From contig CAVVIQ010000009.1 in NCBI GenBank assembly GCA_963748385.1, forward strand, positions 248,001 through 312,000: 64,000 nucleotides of DNA, read 5' to 3'. A model generated the notes under the pieces. The model saw only the letters and a list, made by a program, of their open reading frames with translations, had not been told where the DNA came from and ran no database searches. The position numbers and the translations under genes were made by a program. Of the stretch, positions 9,368-18,077 are shown in pieces. Source of the DNA: Rhodoblastus sp963748385 (GTDB taxonomy: Bacteria; Pseudomonadota; Alphaproteobacteria; Rhizobiales; Beijerinckiaceae). Within the stretch, counting starts at the first letter, position 1, and the number at the start of each line of letters is the position of its first letter.

Positions 9368-10098
9368 CTCTCGATCGCCAGTTTGTAGCCGAATCCGCGC
9401 ACGGTCTGGAGATGCAGGGGATTGGCCGGATCGGTCTCGATCTTGCGGCGCAGGCGGTTGACCTGGACGTCCACGGTGCGCTCGTTGGCCGCGCCGCCGC
9501 CGCCGCCCAGCGCCTCGCGCGACACCGGCTCGCCCGGCGTTTCCACCAGCAGGCGCAGCATGTCGCGCTCGCGCTCGGTGATGCGGATCACATCGTCGCC
9601 CTGGCGCAGTTCGCCGCGATCGGGATCGAAGGCGAATTCGCCGAAACGCACGAAATTGGCGCCCGGCGCAGCCGGGGCCGGCGCGCGCGGCGCGGCGCGG
9701 CGCAGGATCGAGGCGACCCGCAGCGCCAGTTCGCGCGGCTCGAAGGGCTTAGCCATGTAATCGTCCACCCCGGCTTCAAGTCCCTTGACGCGGTCGCCGA
9801 TCTCCGAGCGCGCGGTCAGCATCAGGATCGGCGCGTCGGCGAGCGCATTGTTTTCGGCGCGGATTCTTTTCGCGAATTCGACTCCGCTCTCGCCCGGCAT
9901 CATCACGTCGAGAATGATGAGGTCGAAATGCAGCCCGCGCAGATGGGCGGCGGCGGCTTCCGCGCTTTCCGCCGCCGTCACCCGATAGCCCTCGGCCTGG
10001 AGATAGCGTTTCAGCAGCTGGCGGATGCGGCGGTCGTCGTCCACGACCAGCAGATGGAAGGCGTCATCCGCAAGGGGCAGGACTTCCTCTTCGTTCAT
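9364..10098 (-). CDS. OmpR-family response regulator
   Basis: A 244-residue regulator. The receiver domain has an acidic pocket at D20-D22, the phospho-acceptor D64 in LIILDVMMPG, and the conserved Lys in DDYMAKPFEPRE. The C-terminal winged helix ends in the signature VDVQVNRLRRKIETDP. ATGA overlaps on both sides couple it to the MarR gene upstream and the kinase downstream. A MarR protein next to an OmpR regulator recalls the petP-petR pair needed for cytochrome bc1 expression in Rhodobacter capsulatus; equivalence here is inference only. Confidence 0.93.
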   Translation of the reverse strand: MNEEEVLPLADDAFHLLVVDDDRRIRQLLKRYLQAEGYRVTAAESAEAAAAHLRGLHFDLIILDVMMPGESGVEFAKRIRAENNALADAPILMLTARSEIGDRVKGLEAGVDDYMAKPFEPRELALRVASILRRAAPRAPAPAAPGANFVRFGEFAFDPDRGELRQGDDVIRITERERDMLRLLVETPGEPVSREALGGGGGAANERTVDVQVNRLRRKIETDPANPLHLQTVRGFGYKLAIER

Positions 10099-10592
10099 CG
10101 GGCGTCTCCGAAGGCGTCTTTCTGCGGAGGATCGCGCATGGCGGCGAGGAAAGCCACCGCCTGCCCGCGCGCCCCCTCGGGCAGGCCCTCCAGCGCCCGA
10201 GCGAAACGGCGCGATTGCAGCCGCGCCAGCTCCAGCGCCAGGCTTTTTCCCTTGGCGGTCGGGAACATCAGGCGCTGGCGGCGGTCGAGCAGGCCCGGTC
10301 GCTGTTCGATGTAATTCTGGTCGAGCAGATCTTTCAGCACCCGCGACAGGCTTTGCTTGGTGATTTTCAACAGGTCCAGCAATTCCGCGACCGAAAGCCC
10401 CGGCCGGCGGTCCACGAAATAGAGCACGCGATGATGGGCGCGGCCGAAATTATAGCGCGTCAGCAGCCGGTCGGCGTCGGCGATGAAATCGCGATAGGCG
10501 AAAAACAGCAGTTCGATCAGGTCGAACATCGGTTCGGCCGCGGCCCGTTCCGGCGAAGACTTTTTCGCATCCCGCTCCAAAGTTTCCGCCAT
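10095..10592 (-). CDS. MarR-family transcriptional regulator
   Basis: A 165-residue winged-helix regulator. The recognition region is LSVAELLDLLKITKQSLSRV, followed by the wing GLLDRRQRLMFPTAKG, which has the family DxR signature. It is the first gene of the MarR - response regulator - kinase operon, and it diverges from ilvE. A perfect palindrome 27 bases before its start is the natural candidate for its operator, so autoregulation is likely. It resembles PetP of Rhodobacter in family and context; the effector is unknown. Confidence 0.9.
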   Translation of the reverse strand: MAETLERDAKKSSPERAAAEPMFDLIELLFFAYRDFIADADRLLTRYNFGRAHHRVLYFVDRRPGLSVAELLDLLKITKQSLSRVLKDLLDQNYIEQRPGLLDRRQRLMFPTAKGKSLALELARLQSRRFARALEGLPEGARGQAVAFLAAMRDPPQKDAFGDAR

Positions 10593-10618
10593 GCGGCCCG
10601 CCTCCCGAAGCCGATCGA

Positions 10619-10645
10619 AAATATGTCAGTTCTATTGACATATTT
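10619..10645. promoter_or_regulatory. 27-bp perfect palindrome, candidate MarR operator
   Basis: The arms AAATATGTCA and TGACATATTT are perfect inverted repeats of 10 bases separated by 7 (GTTCTAT). The site sits alone in an AT-rich pocket of the 108-bp gap between the divergent MarR-regulator gene (start 10592) and ilvE (start 10701). Size, symmetry and location fit a dimeric winged-helix repressor site that could control both genes. Binding by the adjacent MarR protein is inferred. Confidence 0.65.
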
Positions 10646-10700
10646 CAGGTCGCGGTTTAGTCGTCAAGCCTTCCTTTCGAGGCGCTTTCGAGGATTCCCC

Positions 10701-11591
10701 ATGTCTGTGCTGCCTTTCGACCAACGCGACGGTTTCATCTGGATGAATGGCGCGCTCGTCGATTGGAGGGACGCCAAGCTCCATGTCCTCTCCCACGGCC
10801 TGCATTACGGCTCCTGCGTGTTCGAGGGCGAGCGCGCCTATGGCGGCGTGATCTTCAAGTCGCGCGAACATTCCGAGCGTTTCAGGAAATCGGCCCAATT
10901 GCTGGATTTCGACCTTCCCTATTCGGTCGAAGAGCTGATGGCGGCCAAGGACCTGGTGGTCGCCAAAAACGGCCTGAAAAACTGCTATGTGCGTCCCTTC
11001 GCCTGGCGCGGCTCGGAAATGATGGCGGTCTCCGCCCAGAACGCCAGAATTCACGTCGCCATCGCGGTCTGGGACTGGCCGTCGATGTTCGACATCGCCA
11101 CCAAGATGAAGGGCGTCAAGCTCGACATCGCAGAATACCGCCGCCCCGATCCGATGACCGCGCCGTGCCATTCCAAGGCCGCCGGCCTCTACATGATCTG
11201 CACCATCTCCAAGCACCGCGCCGAGCGGCGCGGCTATGCCGACGCCATGATGCTCGACTGGCAGGGCCGGGTCGCGGAATGCACCGGCGCCAATATCTTC
11301 TTCACCCGGAACGGCGAAATCCACACCCCGATCGCCGACTGTTTTTTGGACGGCATCACCCGGCAGACCGTGATCGCCCTGGCCAAGGCCAGGGGAATCA
11401 AGGTGATCGAACGGCGAATCCTGCCCGAGGAGCTGGCGGACTTCGAGGAATGTTTCATCTGCGGCACCGGCGCGGAGGTGACGCCGGTTTCGGTCATCGG
11501 CGCCCATGATTTCGTCCCCGGCGCGATTTCGCGGACCTTGATCGAGGCCTATGCCGACGAAGTCCAGCCGAAAGTGGCCCAGCACGCCTGA
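10701..11591 (+). CDS. ilvE: Branched-chain amino acid aminotransferase IlvE
   Basis: A 296-residue fold-type IV PLP enzyme for the last transamination of leucine, isoleucine and valine synthesis. The PLP lysine is K159 in CHSKAAGLYM. Other family features are SHGLHYGSCVFEGERAYGG near residues 31-50, VAECTGANIFF, and the phosphate-binding DGITRQTVI. The ATG at 10701 gives the usual start; the in-frame upstream extension overlaps the MarR gene and is an artefact. A D-amino-acid transaminase is the main alternative, but the motifs fit IlvE. Confidence 0.92.
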   Translation: MSVLPFDQRDGFIWMNGALVDWRDAKLHVLSHGLHYGSCVFEGERAYGGVIFKSREHSERFRKSAQLLDFDLPYSVEELMAAKDLVVAKNGLKNCYVRPFAWRGSEMMAVSAQNARIHVAIAVWDWPSMFDIATKMKGVKLDIAEYRRPDPMTAPCHSKAAGLYMICTISKHRAERRGYADAMMLDWQGRVAECTGANIFFTRNGEIHTPIADCFLDGITRQTVIALAKARGIKVIERRILPEELADFEECFICGTGAEVTPVSVIGAHDFVPGAISRTLIEAYADEVQPKVAQHA

Positions 11592-11777
11592 CGCCGCGTG
11601 ATCCCTCCCCCCTTTTCGGGAGGGCGGCGAACGTCAGCGAGACGAGTGTCGCGCGCGCCCCGATTCTGGCCCCCTTGGTGGAGCCCTTGGGGCCGACGAC
11701 AAAGCCAGGTCAATCGATGGCGCCTGCCCCGGTCGTGTCCTGACAGGTCGACGCTTCAGGTCAATCGAAACGAAAGC

Positions 11778-11813
11778 GGCGGCCGCGACTTGGTCGCGGT
11801 CGCCTGTTTTTTT
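11778..11813 (+). terminator. Rho-independent terminator after ilvE
   Basis: A 12-bp GC-rich stem (GGCGGCCGCGAC with GTCGCGGTCGCC, one G-U pair) closes a 3-base loop. It is followed by TGTTTTTTT. It lies about 190 bases after the ilvE stop and before the convergent Gly-rich gene. Confidence 0.75.
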
Positions 11814-11865
11814 GGAGCAGCGCGCTTTTCGTCCGTGAAAACCACGCTGCTGTTTCAGTAAAGGC

Positions 11866-12336
11866 TCACCAGCCGCCCGGACCCCAATCGTTCCCCCGGC
11901 CTTGGTTATAACCTTCGCCGTTGCCGTTGCCGTTGCCCCAGCCGTTGCCGCTCATGTCGGAGTTGCCGCCGAAGCTGAAGTTGCCGCTGCCATGGCCTCT
12001 TCCGTGACCATAACCACGACCATAGCCGCGACCATAGCCGCGGCCATAGCCGTCACCGTAATCATCGTCGCGATAGCCATAGCGGGGGCCATAGCCCGGA
12101 CCGGGGCCATAGCCGGGACCGGGGCCATAGCCGGGACCGGGGCCATAGCCGGGGCCGGGGCCATAGCCGGGGCCGGGGCCATAGCCATAAGCCGCCGGCG
12201 GGGGAGCGCCGTAGCCGGCGGGCGGCACCGCCTGCGGAGCAGCATTGGGGGCCGGCGCAGGCGTTTGCTGGGCGAAGGCCGTGCTGGCGACGACGCCGGC
12301 GCCGAGGACGAGCGCCAGTCTGATCAAGCTTTTCAT
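11866..12336 (-). CDS. Secreted Gly/Tyr-rich repeat protein, sulfur-globule-like composition
   Basis: A 156-residue protein with an N-terminal signal peptide (about residues 1-22, ending STAFA). A Pro/Ala-rich linker follows, then five GYGPGP repeats (residues 51-80), a GRGYGRGYGRGYGHGRGHG basic segment, and an Asn/Gly-rich tail. The composition recalls sulfur-globule and other structural Gly-rich envelope proteins, but no catalytic domain is visible and the role is unknown. A good Shine-Dalgarno (GGGAG) precedes the ATG at 12336, which supports expression. It stands alone between the ilvE terminator and a non-coding stretch. Confidence 0.72.
   Translation of the reverse strand: MKSLIRLALVLGAGVVASTAFAQQTPAPAPNAAPQAVPPAGYGAPPPAAYGYGPGPGYGPGPGYGPGPGYGPGPGYGPGPGYGPRYGYRDDDYGDGYGRGYGRGYGRGYGHGRGHGSGNFSFGGNSDMSGNGWGNGNGNGEGYNQGRGNDWGPGGW
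12085..12186 (-). repeat. 18-bp tandem repeat encoding GYGPGP units
   Basis: Five near-perfect 18-base units plus a partial sixth lie inside the Gly-rich gene. The units differ only at synonymous bases. Copy number is likely to vary between strains. Confidence 0.9.
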
Positions 12337-13266
12337 ATCTTTACTCCCTTGTACTTGTGTATCAGGGCCATGATGGGCGGCCCCGGCGACAGAGCGGCTG
12401 AACGTTCTCGCGTTCGCGCCGCCATTTCCAGGTTCGCGCATTGGTCGATCCCGGAAAGAGGAACGCGCCACGGAGCAAACATGAAAAACGTCATCAGATC
12501 CGACGAATTGAACGGATCTGTCGAAGAATTGACCACACCGAAGTTCTGGGCCTGAAGCCGCCCATTCGGCAGAGGTTGGGTTTTGGCTAAGTCCACGCCG
12601 GCGGCAGGGACGCCGCGCAATGCTCTCCGTTTCCTCCAGACACGTTTGACCTCCCAGCCGCAATGACCGGTCTAAAGGGCATTTCAATCCGGGCGATAAT
12701 TTCCCCGATAAGTTCCGAAAAAGACGCCCCTGGAAGAGAAAAACGCGTAACGGCTTTGGAAAGGAGACAGGGCTCGCCGACCCTGGTCGAGCCATGCGCT
12801 CGAGTTGTCGCGGCGGTTAGAACTGAAGGCCCGAGCAGCTCCGTGAGCCTCGCTTTCGTGCTCGATTGAGGTTAATTTTCGTTAAAACTACCCTCCAATG
12901 GTATTTCCTTTTACCGCTATAGCTGCTGCTTTATTCAAAAATTCATAGACCAGAATTGTAATGTTTTAAGATGCCTTCGCCAGATCTGTCAAGGCGCAAT
13001 CCATGGCGTCGTTTCAGGCTATCGGAGCGGTCTGGCCGATGAGGGCGTCGCGATAGTCCCGGTTGAGGTTTGCGGGTTTCCGGCGAAACTTGAGGCTTTG
13101 CTTTTCTTTTCGGTTGCGAGCGATGTTCGTGGTCACGTGTTTGACGACGGCCACCTCGCGCACCGTGCTCTGGCGGTTCGCCGCCGAATGAACGTTGGAG
13201 CCGGACTCCCCCATCCGAACAAGACGCCAAGCCACCGATTTTGATCACGGGCGCCCCGCCGTTTCC
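12337..13266. other. 930-bp stretch with no supportable gene
   Basis: This stretch holds the leader of the Gly-rich gene at its left end. From about 12870 to 12975 the base composition becomes clearly AT-richer than the rest of the window. Short open frames exist on both strands (for example 13014-13235 minus), but none has recognisable family features, consistent codon bias or a convincing ribosome site. It may hold decayed sequence or a promoter region; no terminal repeats or transposase remnants could be identified. Confidence 0.5.
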
Positions 13267-13515
13267 CTATCCCCCGGTCATCGGCGGAAAGAACGCGATT
13301 TCCTGCGCGCCGACAATGCTCGCCTCGGGCCCGGCGTGTTTCTTGTCGACGGCGGCGCGGACGTTCGTTTGCGAAAAAGTCGCGGCATAGGCGTCGTCGC
13401 GGGCGCCGAGCCAGGCGATCAGTTCGGCGAGCGTGCGCACTGGTTCGGGGACTTCGACTTCCTCGGCGGATTTGCCGATGCGCTCGCGCAGAGAAGCGAA
13501 ATAGACCAGCCTCAT
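13267..13515 (-). CDS. moaD: Molybdopterin synthase small subunit MoaD
   Basis: An 82-residue ubiquitin-like sulfur carrier. It begins MRLVYFASLRERIG and ends with the essential diglycine (PPMTGG), whose C-terminal Gly is thiocarboxylated before MoaE uses it to make molybdopterin. Its ATG overlaps the pgsA stop (ATGA). In many Rhizobiales moaE follows directly, but here the next downstream stretch is gene-free, so the large subunit must be elsewhere. Confidence 0.9.
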   Translation of the reverse strand: MRLVYFASLRERIGKSAEEVEVPEPVRTLAELIAWLGARDDAYAATFSQTNVRAAVDKKHAGPEASIVGAQEIAFFPPMTGG

Positions 13516-14108
13516 TCCTCGACCACATATTTGACGCCGGCTCGGAAATAATCCCAGCCGGTATAAAGCGTGAGGATCGCCGACAGCCACAGCAGGGCGA
13601 GGCCGATCCGCACCGTGCCGGGCAACACGGCTTCCCCCGCCCGCCCGGCGATGAGGAAGCCGAGCGCGACGATCTGCATCGTCGTCTTCCATTTGGCGAC
13701 CTTGCTGACCGGCACCGAAACCTTCAGTTCGGCGAGGAATTCGCGCAGGCCGGACACCAGGATTTCGCGGCAGAGAATCACGATGGCCGCCCACAGCGAC
13801 CAGCTTTTGATCGTGCCGTCGGCGACGAGAATCATCAATGCGGAGGACACCAGCAGCTTGTCGGCGATCGGGTCCAGCATCCGCCCGAGCGCCGATTGCT
13901 GCGCCCAGGCGCGCGCAATATAGCCATCGAAGAAATCGGTGATCCCGGCGATCACGAAAAGCCCGAGCGCGGTCCAGCGCAAGGCGTATTCGTCGGGCCA
14001 GAACAGGCAGGCGACCACAGCCGGCACGATGAGAACCCGGCCGAAGGTCAAAACATTCGGCAGGTTGAAATTGCGGCGGGCGCCGGAGCGGGCGGGGCTC
14101 ACTGACAT
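13512..14108 (-). CDS. pgsA: CDP-diacylglycerol--glycerol-3-phosphate 3-phosphatidyltransferase PgsA
   Basis: A 198-residue integral membrane enzyme that makes phosphatidylglycerol phosphate, the precursor of phosphatidylglycerol and cardiolipin. The CDP-alcohol phosphotransferase motif D-x2-DG-x2-AR-x8-G-x3-D-x3-D is complete (DFFDGYIARA then ALGRMLDPIADK). Several hydrophobic helices are visible. ATG 14108 (MSVSPARSG) fits the family; an in-frame ATG 18 codons upstream adds atypical residues. It is coupled to moaD downstream. Confidence 0.93.
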   Translation of the reverse strand: MSVSPARSGARRNFNLPNVLTFGRVLIVPAVVACLFWPDEYALRWTALGLFVIAGITDFFDGYIARAWAQQSALGRMLDPIADKLLVSSALMILVADGTIKSWSLWAAIVILCREILVSGLREFLAELKVSVPVSKVAKWKTTMQIVALGFLIAGRAGEAVLPGTVRIGLALLWLSAILTLYTGWDYFRAGVKYVVEE

Positions 14109-14244
14109 GTTCGAAAGGAAGCTTTTTAGGCGTTGCGCGTCAACGAATATTTCGGCTTCCACGACGCAAGGGGCCTTTTGTCGCGCCCCGAGCAGCCGGC
14201 GGGCGGAACGCGCTTCACCTCATCGGCTGACTTTCTGGCGCCGC

Positions 14245-16245
14245 TCACCCCTTCTCATGAAAATGGTCGAACACCAGTTTCGCCGTCGCCGCTGAAAAAC
14301 CCGGCGTTTTTTCGAGATCGGCGAGCGCCGCCGCCGCCACCGCCTTCGCGGCGCCAAAGGCCTGAAGCAGCGCCCTTTTGCGGGCTGGGCCGATTCCCGC
14401 GATCTCGTCGAGCGGGTTTTTCGCAAATTCCTTCTTGCGGCGGGCGCGATGGGTTCCGATGGCGAAGCGGTGGGCCTCGTCGCGCAGGCGCTGGACGAAA
14501 TAGAGCGCGGGATCGCGCGGGGCCAGTTTGAACGGCTCGCGCCCGGCGACGAAGAAGGTCTCGCGGCCAGCGTTGCGGTCCGGTCCCTTGGCGATGGCGG
14601 CCAGCGTCACGCCGGTCACGCCCAGTTCCTCCAGCGCGCCGCGCACCGCCTCGAACTGGCCGCGCCCGCCGTCGATCAGGATCAGGTCAGGCGTCTGGGG
14701 GAAGGCGTCGGGGTCCTCCGGCGCCGGCGTTTCGGTTTCCTTGAGCAGGCGCGAGAAGCGGCGTGACAGGACTTCGCGCATCATGGCGTAATCGTCGCCG
14801 GGCGTCACCGGGCCCTTGATGTTGAACGTCCGGTAATGGGTTTTCATGAAACCCTGCGGCCCGGCGACGATCATCGCGCCGATCGCCGAAGACCCCATGA
14901 TGTGGGAATTGTCATAGACCTCGACCCGGCGCGGCGGTTTCGCCATGCCGAAAGCGGCGCCAAGCGCCTCCAGAAGTTTCAGCTGGCTGGCGCTGTCGGC
15001 GAGCCGTCGGCCCAGAGCCTCGCGGGCGTTTTTTGTGGCGTCGACGACCATTTCCTTCTTCTCGCCGCGCTGCGGCGCGACGATCTCGATTTTATAGCCT
15101 TCGCGCTCGGCGAGAGCTTCCTGGAGCCAGGCCGCCTCGTCGATAGCGTGGGAGAGCAGGACGAGTTTTGGCGGCGGGCGTTCGGCATAGAACTGGGCGA
15201 CGAAGGGCCCCAGCACTTCGCCGGCTGAAAGACTTTTGTCGGCGCGGGGAAAATAGGCGCGATTGCCCCAGTTCTGGAAGGCGCGATAAAAAACCGCCTC
15301 GACGCAGAACTGGCCCGCCTCCTCGTGGAGCGCGAAGACATCGGCCTCGGGCGTGGCGCGCGGATTGATCCCCTGCTGGCCCTGGATCGCGGCCAGGGCG
15401 GAAATGCGGTCGCGCAGCCGCGCCGCCCGCTCGAATTCGAGCTTTTCGGCGGAAGCGTTCATTTCTTCCGCCAGCCGCTCGCGCACCGCGCGGGATTTTC
15501 CGGAGAGAAAGTCGCGGGCCTCGCGCGCCAGCTCGGCGTAATTTTCCGGCGAAATTTCGCCGGCGCAGGGGCCGGCGCAGCGCTTGATCTGGTAAAGAAG
15601 GCAGGGCCGGCTGCGATTGTCGAAGAAAGAATTCTCGCAGGAGCGCAACAGGAAGGCGCGTTGCAGCACGTTGAGGGTGCGGTTGACCGCCCCCACATTG
15701 GCGAAGGGCCCGAAATAATCGCCTTTTCGGCTGCGCGCGCCGCGATGTTTGGTCAGCTGCGCGCCGCGCTCGTCTCTTGTCAGCAGGATGTACGGAAAAC
15801 TCTTGTCGTCGCGCATCAGCACGTTGAAGCGCGGCTTGAGCTGCTTGATGAGATTGGCTTCGAGCAGCAAGGCTTCGACCTCGGTGCGGGTCGAGACGAA
15901 GACCATCGACGCGGTCAGGGCGATCATCCGGGCGATGCGATTGGCGTGGCCGGCGAGGCGGGTATAGGAGGCGACGCGCTTCTTGATGCTTTTCGCCTTG
16001 CCGACATAAAGCACCGCGCCGTCCTCGGCGATCATGCGATAGACGCCAGGACCCATCGGCGCATGTTTCCAATGCGCGCGGATCGCCTTCAGGCCCCGCT
16101 TGAACGAGGAGGCGGCGGGCTCGGCGTCGAGATCGAGATCGACCCCGGAGCTTTCCTCGGCCTCGCCGGAAAAAAACTCTTGCGCCTCGTCCGGCTCCAG
16201 GAGCTCATCCGGCGGCGCGTCGATCTGGTTTTTCGGGTCGCTCAT
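14245..16245 (-). CDS. uvrC: Excinuclease ABC subunit C (UvrC)
   Basis: A 666-residue nucleotide-excision-repair nuclease that makes both incisions around a UvrAB-marked lesion. Domains in order: an acidic N-terminal extension of about 60 residues, the GIY-YIG 3'-incision nuclease (GPGVYRMI...VLYVGKAKSIKKR), a Cys cluster, the UVR domain that contacts UvrB (LEFERAARLRDRI), the RNase H-like 5'-incision domain (VEVYDNSHIMG, DLILIDGGRGQ), and C-terminal helix-hairpin-helices. Length is typical for alphaproteobacteria. pgsA lies 137 bases downstream on the same strand. Confidence 0.95.
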   Translation of the reverse strand: MSDPKNQIDAPPDELLEPDEAQEFFSGEAEESSGVDLDLDAEPAASSFKRGLKAIRAHWKHAPMGPGVYRMIAEDGAVLYVGKAKSIKKRVASYTRLAGHANRIARMIALTASMVFVSTRTEVEALLLEANLIKQLKPRFNVLMRDDKSFPYILLTRDERGAQLTKHRGARSRKGDYFGPFANVGAVNRTLNVLQRAFLLRSCENSFFDNRSRPCLLYQIKRCAGPCAGEISPENYAELAREARDFLSGKSRAVRERLAEEMNASAEKLEFERAARLRDRISALAAIQGQQGINPRATPEADVFALHEEAGQFCVEAVFYRAFQNWGNRAYFPRADKSLSAGEVLGPFVAQFYAERPPPKLVLLSHAIDEAAWLQEALAEREGYKIEIVAPQRGEKKEMVVDATKNAREALGRRLADSASQLKLLEALGAAFGMAKPPRRVEVYDNSHIMGSSAIGAMIVAGPQGFMKTHYRTFNIKGPVTPGDDYAMMREVLSRRFSRLLKETETPAPEDPDAFPQTPDLILIDGGRGQFEAVRGALEELGVTGVTLAAIAKGPDRNAGRETFFVAGREPFKLAPRDPALYFVQRLRDEAHRFAIGTHRARRKKEFAKNPLDEIAGIGPARKRALLQAFGAAKAVAAAALADLEKTPGFSAATAKLVFDHFHEKG

Positions 16246-16380
16246 GGTCCTAATCTAGGCGCAAGCGCCGCGCCGCGAAATGGCCCACAGGAAGGGAAAC
16301 CGCTCGATGCTGGACCTTTGCCTCAATTACGGCTAGCTATGGCTTTAACGAGACCTCAGTAAACCACGGGGCGAGACTTC

Positions 16381-16986
16381 ATGGCGGGTTTTTCGGCGGT
16401 TTTTCGCGGCTTCGTTCCTTTGGCCGCCGCGCTGTTGCTTTCCGGCTGCAACCAGCAGGCCAGCCCACAGATTTCGGCCGTTCCGCCCGACAGCGCCCAG
16501 ATCGCTCCCTCGGGCTACAGCCCCCGCCCGGCGACTCTCGCGGTGACCTCGGTGCAGGGCGCGCCCTCGCCGTTCCAGAACCAGTTCATGGCTTATTTCG
16601 ACGCCGACGCGGCCAAGCAGGACGTGGCGCTGACCGATTCCGCGGGCGCGCATTATCTCGCCAAGGGCTATCTCTCGGCCTCTCTGGTCGATGGCGGCGC
16701 CCGGGTGACCTATGTCTGGGACATTTACGACCGCGACAACCATCGCGCGCAAAGGCTGGACGACGAGATCGCCATCGCCGGCGCGGCCGACGATCCCTGG
16801 CGGCTGGTCGGTTCGGAAGCTTTGGCGGCGCTGGCGGCGCGCAGCGCCGGCAACCTCGCTGCTTTTCTCTCGAATACGCCGGAGGCGCTCGCCGCCGCGC
16901 CAAAACCCGCGCCGGCCGCGGCGCAACCGGCTGCAGCGCCCGCCGATCCCGCGGCTCAAGCGCTCTCCTACGCGCCGGACCGCTGA
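16381..16986 (+). CDS. Putative lipoprotein of unknown function
   Basis: A 201-residue protein with a type II signal peptide: hydrophobic residues 11-20 followed by the lipobox LLSGC with the lipidated Cys at position 23. The rest is soluble and probably periplasmic, and it ends in an Ala/Pro-rich low-complexity tail (about 170-195). No enzyme motif is seen. It is monocistronic, divergent from uvrC. It would be matured by Lgt, encoded in this window. Confidence 0.72.
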   Translation: MAGFSAVFRGFVPLAAALLLSGCNQQASPQISAVPPDSAQIAPSGYSPRPATLAVTSVQGAPSPFQNQFMAYFDADAAKQDVALTDSAGAHYLAKGYLSASLVDGGARVTYVWDIYDRDNHRAQRLDDEIAIAGAADDPWRLVGSEALAALAARSAGNLAAFLSNTPEALAAAPKPAPAAAQPAAAPADPAAQALSYAPDR

Positions 16987-17093
16987 ACCGCCAGCCTTTT
17001 TGACAAAAGCGCGACAAGTTTCGCGCGCCATATTGTTCATCGCCCAACCCCCTGCTAAGACGCGCGCCAAAAGGTTCAGGCGAAGGCGGCGTA

Positions 17094-18039
17094 ATGGCTG
17101 GCGCAATGAAAATTCTGGCGGGCAATTCCAATCGGCCCTTGACCGAGGCGATCGCCGCCTATCTCGGCTTGCCCCTGACGAAATGCCAGGTGCGGCGCTT
17201 CGCCGACATGGAGATTTTCGTCGAAATTCTGGAGAATGTGCGCGGACAGGACACATTCGTCATCCAGTCCACTTCCGCCCCCACCAATGACCATCTGATG
17301 GAGGCGTTGATCATGTTCGACGCCCTGCGGCGCGCCTCGGCGCGGCGCATCACCGCGGTCATCCCCTATTTCGGCTATGCGCGGCAGGACCGCAAACCCG
17401 GGCCCCGCACCCCGATCTCGGCCAAGCTGGTGGCCAATCTGATCACCCGCGCCGGCGCCGACCGCGTGCTGACCGTCGATCTCCACGCCGGGCAGATCCA
17501 GGGCTTTTTCGACATCCCGACCGACAATCTCTACGCCGCCCCGGTGCTGGTGCGCGACATTCAGGAAAATCTCAAGCTTGCCAATGTCATGGTGGTGTCG
17601 CCGGACGTCGGCGGCGTGATGCGCGCCCGGGCGCTGGCCAAGCGCATCAACGCGCCGCTCGCCATCGTCGACAAGCGCCGCGAACGGCCCGGCGAATTCG
17701 GAAGTGATGAACATCATCGGCGAGGTCAAGGGCCGCAACTGCATCATGATCGACGACATTGTCAATTCCGGCGGCACCTTGTGCAACGCCGCCGACGCCC
17801 TGATCCAGGCAGGGGCGGCGGACGTGCGCGCCTATATCACCCATGGCGTGCTCTCGGGCGGCGCGGTGGCGCGCATCGCCGCTTCCCGGCTGAAGGAACT
17901 GGTGATCACCGATTCCATCCAGCCGACGGAGGCGGTGCGGGTCGCCAAGAACATCCGGGTTGTCTCCGTCGCGCCCCTGATCGGCGAGGCCATCGCCCGC
18001 ATCGCCAAGGAAGAAAGCGTCTCCAGCCTGTTCGACTGA
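17094..18039 (+). CDS. prs: Ribose-phosphate pyrophosphokinase Prs, interrupted by one 1-bp insertion
   Basis: Prs makes PRPP from ribose 5-phosphate and ATP for nucleotide, His and Trp synthesis. The first 200 codons read normally (KILAGNSNRPL, YFGYARQDRKPGPRTPISAK, VDLHAGQIQGFFDIP). The frame then breaks at 17697-17698, where GGCGAATTCGGAAGTGATG has one base too many. Removing one T restores ERPGE-SEVMNIIGEV and the PRPP loop MIDDIVNSGGTLCNA, continuing to the stop at 18039. Corrected length is 314 residues, normal for the family. Since prs is near-essential, a sequence error is more likely than a true mutation. The apparent prs-apt fusion in the shifted frame is an artefact. Confidence 0.88.
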
Positions 18040-18077
18040 CGGCGCGCCCCGGTCGAATTTCAAGAAAGCACGCCGCC

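Noticed and set aside
11598..11861. Plus-strand 87-codon frame after ilvE
   Set aside because: It runs through the ilvE terminator and has no family features or ribosome site.
12085..12186. CRISPR-like repeats
   Set aside because: The 18-bp units are contiguous without spacers and lie in a reading frame; they encode GYGPGP. No CRISPR array or cas genes are seen in the window.
12943..13248. Possible transposase remnant on the minus strand
   Set aside because: No DDE motif, terminal repeats or target duplication could be found, and the frame has no family likeness.
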